A stretch of DNA of 11,475 nt from an uncultured Bacteroidaceae bacterium (GTDB taxonomy: Bacteria > Bacteroidota > Bacteroidia > Bacteroidales > Bacteroidaceae), in the NCBI GenBank assembly GCA_904501775.1, contig CAJGCJ010000058.1, positions 1 to 11,475 of the forward strand, in the 5' to 3' direction. The notes beneath the pieces were generated by a model. The model was not told where the DNA came from and ran no database searches. It saw only the letters and a program-made list of their open reading frames with translations. Every line of letters starts with the position of its first letter. The first letter of the stretch is position 1. Made by a program: the position numbers and the translations under genes. Positions 7,249 to 11,475 of the stretch are shown piece by piece.

Positions 7249-7267
7249 ATGATATCATTATGATATC
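7249..7267. promoter_or_regulatory. Candidate RHH operator: two ATGATATC repeats 11 bp apart
   Basis: ATGATATC occurs at 7249-7256 and again at 7260-7267, exactly one helical turn apart. The same bases form nested palindromes: ATGATATCAT (7249-7258) and GATATCAT-T-ATGATATC (7251-7267). The site starts one base downstream of the SPFH -7 box in the direction of transcription, so it covers the expected start site. Arc/MetJ-type dimers bind adjacent short sites cooperatively with this kind of spacing. The link to the operon's own RHH protein is inference. Confidence 0.5.
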
Positions 7268-7268
7268 G

Positions 7269-7300
7269 CAAATATATCAATCAACCGAATAACAAGCAAG
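7269..7300 (-). promoter_or_regulatory. Promoter of the SPFH-RHH-membrane-PAP2 operon
   Basis: On the minus strand the -7 box is TATATTTG (7269-7276), an exact TAnnTTTG match. CTTG (7297-7300), three of four to the -33 TTTG, lies exactly 20 bp upstream. Transcription would begin near 7262, inside the repeated ATGATATC element, giving a leader of about 25 bases. Confidence 0.65.
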
Positions 7301-7373
7301 AATATCAAATATTTTTTTGTAACTTTGAAGCGTTAAAAAAAGCAAAAAGAGCATATCAAAGAAAACGATGTTA

Positions 7374-7381
7374 TATTTTTG
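7374..7381 (+). promoter_or_regulatory. Putative promoter (-7 box) of the transglutaminase-like lipoprotein gene
   Basis: TATTTTTG matches TAnnTTTG and lies 35 bases upstream of the ATG at 7417. TAACTTTG at 7320-7327 also matches and would give a leader of roughly 80 bases. Neither has a clear -33 TTTG, so I cannot choose firmly between them. Confidence 0.4.
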
Positions 7382-7418
7382 AAAAATATCATAAACAAAC
7401 TGTTAAGAAAAATATCAT
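7381..7418 (+). repeat. 12-bp direct repeat ending in the start codon of the lipoprotein gene
   Basis: GAAAAATATCAT occurs at 7381-7392 and again, without mismatch, at 7407-7418, where its last two bases are the AT of the start codon ATG. The repeats are 26 bp apart start to start and share the ATATCA core found elsewhere in this intergenic region. A role as a binding site or leader element is inference. Confidence 0.5.
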
Positions 7419-8664
7419 GAAAAGACTCTACTCAATCCTTATTTTATTGGGCCTTATAGTGCTTATTTCATCATGCACGACAAAAGACGACAGGTTCGAC
7501 TTGGAGAACAACGAGATTACAACCCGTATAGAATTCCCCACCGACGATGGTTCTACACAACTTAAGGGCAAGCCCGAAGAGATGGTAAAAACACTCCTTG
7601 AAAAAGTTGCCGACAGCAATTTTGCAAGGAACATATCGCACATAACCATCACCGACGACCAATATTACGAAATTGCCGACTTTACAGCCAACCTTGTAAA
7701 AGGCAAGACCACCGAGGAGGCAAAATACCAAACCGTCTTCAGATGGATAGTAAACAACATAAAGTACAAACATAATGGCTGGGTAGACAACAACCCCTAT
7801 GCGGTATTCACTACTAAAGAGGCTATATGTCAGGGATATTCCGACCTGTTGACAATAATGATGCATACACTCAATATTCCATGCTTCACCATAAACGGCA
7901 TCTTGTATGACCCCAACAGCCGTAACTATCTTGGCGGCCACGCATGGAACTATGTCAACTGCGACGGCAAATGGATTGTAAGCGACCCCACAAACGGCGG
8001 AAGCCATTCGATTGACAAATTGAGCGATTACTGGTATCTGCAGCCTTCACTTATCACCATCCCCGTATACGAAGACGAGAATTTCAAATACAACTACTTT
8101 AACTACAATTTCAATATCTGTAGCGTAAAAAAGGATGATGCACAATTGATTGTGCCCTACAGCGCAAATGGTATCAGAATCACATCATTCAACCCCAGTG
8201 AAGAGATTCCGGGCAACGTTACAGAGCTCTATCTTGGCAAAAACATCGAATCTATCGGTGACAACAGCACACAAATTGGAATAGAGGTACATGGAAAATC
8301 GATAGAGACAATAGAGATTGACCCCGAGAACAGTGTATATGAGAGCTACTCAAATGTCGTGTACCGCAGAAACGGTGACGAACTCCAGATGCAGGCTGTA
8401 GCACCCGCTACAACATTCATCGAGTTGAAGCCTATGAACTTTGACAAGGAGAGCCGACTCAAAGACCTTAAAAAGCTCGAAACCATTGTATTTGTACCCG
8501 GCACAACAAAAATCGGTGCATGGGCTGTAGAGAACTGCCCCAAATTGCACACAGCATACGTGCCCAACGAGACAACAGTAGAGAACAATGCGTTCTACAA
8601 AGTAGCGCCCAACTTCAAGATTGTACGCGGCAATTACACAAACATCGAAGATGTAAGATTCTAA
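7417..8664 (+). CDS. Lipoprotein with transglutaminase-like domain and C-terminal BspA-like repeats
   Basis: The N-terminus is a lipoprotein signal peptide with lipobox ISSC, so Cys20 would be lipidated and the 415-residue precursor anchored in the envelope. The segment from about 85 to 195 is a transglutaminase/protease-like domain: YQTVFRWIVNNIKY (104-117), then EAICQGYSD with Cys138, GGHAWNYV with His175 and WIVSDPTN with Asp190. The Cys-His-Asp triad is intact, so peptidase or transglutaminase-type activity on an envelope or dietary substrate is plausible. From about 265 onward, short units such as VTELYLGKNIESIGDNS and LETIVFVPGTTKIGAWAVENC resemble BspA-type LRR_5 repeats, with an ENSVYESYSNVVYRRNG unit between them. 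These repeats commonly mediate adhesion. It is monocistronic, divergent from the SPFH operon and followed by a strong terminator. The substrate is unknown. Confidence 0.88.
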   Translation: MKRLYSILILLGLIVLISSCTTKDDRFDLENNEITTRIEFPTDDGSTQLKGKPEEMVKTLLEKVADSNFARNISHITITDDQYYEIADFTANLVKGKTTEEAKYQTVFRWIVNNIKYKHNGWVDNNPYAVFTTKEAICQGYSDLLTIMMHTLNIPCFTINGILYDPNSRNYLGGHAWNYVNCDGKWIVSDPTNGGSHSIDKLSDYWYLQPSLITIPVYEDENFKYNYFNYNFNICSVKKDDAQLIVPYSANGIRITSFNPSEEIPGNVTELYLGKNIESIGDNSTQIGIEVHGKSIETIEIDPENSVYESYSNVVYRRNGDELQMQAVAPATTFIELKPMNFDKESRLKDLKKLETIVFVPGTTKIGAWAVENCPKLHTAYVPNETTVENNAFYKVAPNFKIVRGNYTNIEDVRF

Positions 8665-8673
8665 GACAGCATC

Positions 8674-8729
8674 AAATAACTGCATAGGAGGGTGGTACTT
8701 TACAATACCACCCTCCTATGCAGTTATTT
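8674..8729 (+). terminator. Terminator after the lipoprotein gene
   Basis: A perfect 24-bp inverted repeat (8674-8697 with 8706-8729) has the 8-nt loop CTTTACAA. Its GC-rich core GGAGGGTGGTA/TACCACCCTCC is flanked by an AT-rich end (ACTGCATA...TTATTT). It starts 9 bases after the stop codon. It separates two co-directional transcription units, and an ATG in its right arm (8718) is a false start for the next gene. Confidence 0.88.
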
Positions 8730-8744
8730 AATATCGCGAAACTA

Positions 8745-8776
8745 TTTGTCACTAACAACTTTTTGATATATCTTCG
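8745..8776 (+). promoter_or_regulatory. Promoter of the TRIC-channel/FKBP operon
   Basis: TTTG at 8745-8748 is followed after exactly 20 bp by TATCTTCG (8769-8776), seven of eight to the TAnnTTTG -7 box. This is the best full promoter in the window. Transcription would begin near 8784, downstream of the ATG at 8718 and about 18 bases upstream of the ATG at 8802, which supports the later start for the channel gene. Confidence 0.7.
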
Positions 8777-8801
8777 CGGACGCAAAAAAAACGGAACATC
8801 T

Positions 8802-9437
8802 ATGTTAGATAATTTCACACTCCCCTCATTTGTACAGGTAATTGAATTTTTGGGAACATTTGCCTTTGCCATAAGCGGTATACGCCTTGCTTCGGGCAAA
8901 GAGTTCGACTGGTTCGGAGCATACGTAGTAGGTGTAGCCACAGCCGTCGGTGGCGGTACTCTGCGCGACATTATGCTTGGCACCACCCCATTCTGGATGA
9001 CCGACTCCATCTATCTTCTCTGTTCGGCACTTGCACTGATATGTGTCATTCTATTCAGCAAGTTCCTTATAAGACTCGACCACACATTCTTCATATTCGA
9101 CGCGATAGGCCTTGCACTGTTCACCGTTGTAGGAATACAGAAGACCCTTGATTTTGACTTCCCTCTTTGGGTAGCAATAATAATGGGTACAATAACCGGT
9201 GCTGCAGGTGGTGTAATACGCGATGTGTTCATAAACGAGATTCCGCTTATCTTCAGAAAAGAGATATACGCAATGGCATGTGCAATTGGCGGCATAGTTT
9301 ATGGCATAGCACTCTCATTGGACCTTAATATAATAGTTGTTCACCTGATGTGCGGTGTAAGCGTTTTCCTCACACGTATATTGGCAGTAAAATACCATAT
9401 ATGCCTGCCGACACTCAAGAATCACGAAAATAACTAA
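8802..9437 (+). CDS. TRIC/UPF0126-family membrane protein (glycine-transporter-domain, YadS-like)
   Basis: From the ATG at 8802 this encodes 211 residues, the usual family length, rich in membrane helices (about seven). The family is an internal duplication of two three-helix units, each with a conserved glycine-rich turn. Both copies are visible: GGGTLRD (50-56) and GGVIRD (136-141), with paired helices GTFAFAISGIRLASG (18-32) and FDAIGLALFTVVG (99-111). TRIC-type proteins form trimeric cation channels, and the bacterial domain is also annotated as a glycine transporter; the substrate is not decided by sequence. An upstream in-frame ATG (8718) would add 28 residues, but it sits in the preceding terminator and upstream of the promoter, so I reject it. 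The FKBP gene follows after 6 bases, in the same operon. Confidence 0.9.
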   Translation: MLDNFTLPSFVQVIEFLGTFAFAISGIRLASGKEFDWFGAYVVGVATAVGGGTLRDIMLGTTPFWMTDSIYLLCSALALICVILFSKFLIRLDHTFFIFDAIGLALFTVVGIQKTLDFDFPLWVAIIMGTITGAAGGVIRDVFINEIPLIFRKEIYAMACAIGGIVYGIALSLDLNIIVVHLMCGVSVFLTRILAVKYHICLPTLKNHENN

Positions 9438-9443
9438 CCGACT

Positions 9444-9842
9444 ATGGCTAAGAAAGAGGGACAAAGAGCTGCAAACGAACAATTCTTCAACAGCAAGAAA
9501 GAAGAAGGTGGTGTAAAGGAACTAAACGGGATACTCTACAGCGTCATCGCTGAAGGAAACAGCACAAAAAGCCCATTGCCCAACAGTGTCGTTACCGCAC
9601 ACTATCGCGGAACACTGATAAATGGCAGAGAGTTCGACAACAGCTGGAAACGTTCATACCCCGAGGCCTTCAGAGTAAGCGACCTTATTGAGGGATTCCA
9701 GATTGCGCTCACACATATGCACATTGGCGACAGATGGCTTGTATATATACCTTGGGAAAAGGGCTATGGCAAACGCAGCAGCGGGCCTATACCGGCATTC
9801 TCGACTCTTATCTTTGAAATTGAACTGATTAGCATATCATAA
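9444..9842 (+). CDS. FKBP-type peptidyl-prolyl cis-trans isomerase (cytoplasmic)
   Basis: This 132-residue protein catalyses cis-trans isomerisation of prolyl bonds. A charged N-terminal arm (1-25) precedes the FKBP domain, with VVTAHYRGTLINGREFDNSW (49-68), LIEGFQIALTHMHIGDRWLV (81-100), IPWEKGYGKRSSGPIPA (102-118) and a final strand TLIFEIELI. Family residues Tyr54, Phe64 and Asp65 are present. The active-site floor, usually Trp in human FKBP12 (VI-x-GW), is Phe85 here. There is no signal peptide, so it is a cytoplasmic single-domain form, unlike the lipoprotein or periplasmic Mip-like FKBPs common in this group. It begins 6 bases after the channel gene and probably depends on that gene's promoter; a terminator follows. 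Confidence 0.92.
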   Translation: MAKKEGQRAANEQFFNSKKEEGGVKELNGILYSVIAEGNSTKSPLPNSVVTAHYRGTLINGREFDNSWKRSYPEAFRVSDLIEGFQIALTHMHIGDRWLVYIPWEKGYGKRSSGPIPAFSTLIFEIELISIS

Positions 9843-9847
9843 TAAAG

Positions 9848-9874
9848 AAATCCTCGGAAGAATCCGAGGATTTT
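9848..9874. terminator. Bidirectional terminator after FKBP and the outer-membrane protein gene
   Basis: A perfect 11-bp stem, AAATCCTCGGA (9848-9858) with TCCGAGGATTT (9863-9873), has the loop AGAA and a T run on the + side. On the minus strand the same hairpin is followed by TTTCTTTATT. It lies 5 bases after the FKBP stop and about 50 bases past the stop of the convergent minus-strand gene. Confidence 0.9.
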
Positions 9875-9924
9875 CACTATATCCATAATCAGAAGATATC
9901 GCAAATGCACATAATCAATATCGG

Positions 9925-10692
9925 TTACAGCGCATAGGCCACACCAAATGTTGCATAAATGGGATAAAGATTGAATGTCACGCTTTTGAACTTTGATGGA
10001 AAAATACCATTCATACCCCACTGCAGATTGGCAAACAGATCGAAATTGCGGTTCAAGCTATATTCGCAGCCCAATTGGACACCCCAAAGGAAATCGCACA
10101 AATCATCGCCGAAACCATAGTAGGCACGCGTAACATCAGTCCTTTCACCTGTAGGATTCTGGTCACGAATATATCCGTCATATGCACACCCCTTGAAATC
10201 ACCCTCTAACAGATACGACAGAAATATGCCTCCCGACACTCCCCATCTGCTGCTAAAATCGTATGTAGCAAGCATTGGCAACGTCACATAATAGCTACTC
10301 ACCTCTGTTTCGACCTTACCGGTAAATGCACCTACAACCTTCCCGTCACTGTTCCATGCCTCCATGTGATACGATTTGGTGTCGGCATCGGTACTCATTC
10401 CCTTTTTATCGATACGCAAGCCAAGCTCAACACCCCATTTGGAATTCTCAAAATCCTTTCTTGCAGAGAAGCCCAACTGATAATTAAGACCCGGGTTATA
10501 GCTATTTATTGCTCTAATCTCGCGTGGCATTGGTAAAGGAGCTGTACCTCCTATACTATATCCTGCACTCAGACGAAAGGTCCAGCCCTCCTGTACATCA
10601 GAGCCATTATACTCATTTTCATTATCTGACTGTTGCGCCCAAAGAGATGTTGCAACAAACAGCGTCAATAGTGTGATAAAAAACTTTTTCAT
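9925..10692 (-). CDS. Outer-membrane beta-barrel protein (PorT/OMP_b-brl type)
   Basis: This 255-residue precursor has a clear signal peptide (MKKFFITLLTLFVATSLWAQ). The mature protein alternates hydrophobic and polar residues in likely strands: WTFRLSAGYSIGG, YQLGFSARKDF, WGVELGLRIDKKGMS, SSYYVTLPMLATYDF, WGVSGGIFLSYLLEGDF, LWGVQLGCEYSLN, FDLFANLQWGMNGIF and YPIYATFGVAYAL. The pattern LPMLATYDF...WGVSGGIFLSY is typical of the small Bacteroidetes outer-membrane beta-barrel family (PF13568-like). It probably sits in the outer membrane, with no assigned substrate. It starts 9 bases after the PCMD-domain gene and is almost certainly co-transcribed with it, so the two may form a surface pair. The stop is at 9925-9927 and a shared hairpin follows. 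Confidence 0.85.
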   Translation of the reverse strand: MKKFFITLLTLFVATSLWAQQSDNENEYNGSDVQEGWTFRLSAGYSIGGTAPLPMPREIRAINSYNPGLNYQLGFSARKDFENSKWGVELGLRIDKKGMSTDADTKSYHMEAWNSDGKVVGAFTGKVETEVSSYYVTLPMLATYDFSSRWGVSGGIFLSYLLEGDFKGCAYDGYIRDQNPTGERTDVTRAYYGFGDDLCDFLWGVQLGCEYSLNRNFDLFANLQWGMNGIFPSKFKSVTFNLYPIYATFGVAYAL

Positions 10693-10701
10693 ATGCCTTG
10701 T

Positions 10702-11475
10702 TTATTTATCCTCCCAAACAATATTTATCTCATCAACATACAATGTACTGCCGATTGCACCCTCAAAGGTATCACCGCCCTTGCTCGAACTTGCAACCAG
10801 AGTTATTGCATAAGCATTGTTTGAGAGCCGCTCATAATCGAACTCCTTGCCCTCTACAAGCTCATATGGTATCTCAAACTCAATCCATTCGTCACTTTCG
10901 ACCTGATTCTTCAGTTCGGCAATCATTACAACACGCTCGTTTGTCTTCACATCATCTCCTTTGAGCGGTATAAAGTTATTGGGATCAACCTCGAACAAAA
11001 CAGTATATATGGCGCATGAGTCCTTCATTCCGGGAACCTCATTCTTGTTGCCATCGGTATATACATCGCCAGCCTTATACTTGTAATAGCCTTTCAGGGC
11101 AACAGGCTTTCCCGATACCATTTGGACACCGAAACGGGTAGCCTTCAGGTGGTCACTCATTGCATCTATGCTACTGAACTCACCCAAGAATATGTTTCCT
11201 GCAGCTATCGGCTTGCCTGCCCACTCTCCAAAAACACCTGTATCGCAGGTTGTAAGCTTCACGCATGCCCCCTTGACACCACCATCACTTGCCGATGTGG
11301 GAAAATCGCTTGCCGTCTCGCCACGACCTGTAAAAGCAAATCCGGCATTGCCGCTTGCCCAAATATTGCGCTGTGTACCGTACTCATCCATTTCAAACCA
11401 CACATTGTATCTACCGGTCTCATCGAGCGAATAGTTTTCAAAACCAAAGACCTTATCCTTCTCAATCAATGTTCC
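10702..11475 (-). CDS. PCMD-domain surface protein (N-terminus outside window)
   Basis: The frame is open to the window edge; the first in-window codons read GTLIEKDKVFGFENY, so the 257 visible residues are the C-terminal part of a larger protein. The TTG at 11467-11469 is not a credible start. The segment fits the putative carbohydrate metabolism domain (PCMD, PF13201): an IWASGNAGFAFTGRG stretch, GVKGACVKLTT, AGNIFLGEF, ATRFGVQMVSGKPVALKGYY and YKAGD, and the family-typical ending GSTLYVDEINIVWE. PCMD proteins have a jelly-roll-like C-terminal domain and are thought to act on or bind glycans at the cell surface; direct evidence is limited. The downstream outer-membrane barrel gene, 9 bases away, supports a surface role. 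Signal peptide and N-terminal domains cannot be seen. Confidence 0.87.
   Translation of the reverse strand, partial: GTLIEKDKVFGFENYSLDETGRYNVWFEMDEYGTQRNIWASGNAGFAFTGRGETASDFPTSASDGGVKGACVKLTTCDTGVFGEWAGKPIAAGNIFLGEFSSIDAMSDHLKATRFGVQMVSGKPVALKGYYKYKAGDVYTDGNKNEVPGMKDSCAIYTVLFEVDPNNFIPLKGDDVKTNERVVMIAELKNQVESDEWIEFEIPYELVEGKEFDYERLSNNAYAITLVASSSKGGDTFEGAIGSTLYVDEINIVWEDK

Noticed and set aside
8718..8801. Upstream in-frame ATG extending the channel protein by 28 residues.
   Set aside because: The codon sits in a terminator stem and upstream of the promoter; the 211-residue form from 8802 matches the family length.
11467..11469. TTG as a start codon for the PCMD-domain gene.
   Set aside because: The frame continues open to the window edge and no signal peptide follows the TTG, as expected for a gene cut by the window.

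Overview
The window reads as chromosomal DNA of a gut-type Bacteroidales bacterium (Bacteroides, Prevotella or Muribaculaceae-like; I cannot place it more precisely). The reasons are: promoter boxes of the Bacteroidetes type (TAnnTTTG near -7, once with TTTG 20 bp upstream), no clear Shine-Dalgarno sequences, an epimerase-type threonine dehydrogenase divergent from kbl, a PCMD-domain/outer-membrane-barrel gene pair, a BspA-like repeat lipoprotein and a GH109-like exported Gfo/Idh/MocA protein. I see no tRNA, rRNA, CRISPR array, insertion sequence or prophage gene, and no gene-free stretch longer than about 240 bases.

Layout. Bases 1-1668 (+) hold an exported GH109/oxidoreductase-like enzyme whose start lies just outside the window. 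It converges on kbl (1737-2927, -) across a perfect 19-bp terminator hairpin. kbl and tdh (3167-4123, +) are divergent and together convert threonine to glycine and acetyl-CoA. tdh converges on nadA (4209-5201, -, quinolinate synthase) across a perfect 24-bp hairpin. Upstream of nadA lies a four-gene minus-strand operon, transcribed in the order SPFH/band-7 membrane protein (6323-7237), a 59-residue Arc-type ribbon-helix-helix protein (6130-6309), a 100-residue three-helix membrane protein (5835-6137) and a PAP2 phosphatase (5274-5825). Divergent from it is a lipoprotein with a transglutaminase-like triad and BspA-like repeats (7417-8664, +). After another perfect 24-bp hairpin come a TRIC/UPF0126 membrane channel (8802-9437, +) and an FKBP prolyl isomerase (9444-9842, +). 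The window ends with a minus-strand pair: a PCMD-domain surface protein, cut by the window edge (10702-11475), followed by an outer-membrane beta-barrel protein (9925-10692).

How the parts work together. The clearest functional unit is the Tdh-Kbl threonine pathway. The most interesting unit is the SPFH-RHH-membrane-PAP2 operon. Its own promoter carries two ATGATATC copies 11 bp apart, forming nested palindromes around the expected transcription start. This is the geometry expected for a ribbon-helix-helix operator, so autoregulation by the small Arc-like protein is a testable inference. The same ATATCA core recurs through the whole 179-bp divergent intergenic region up to the start codon of the transglutaminase-like lipoprotein, which hints that both transcription units may share a regulator.
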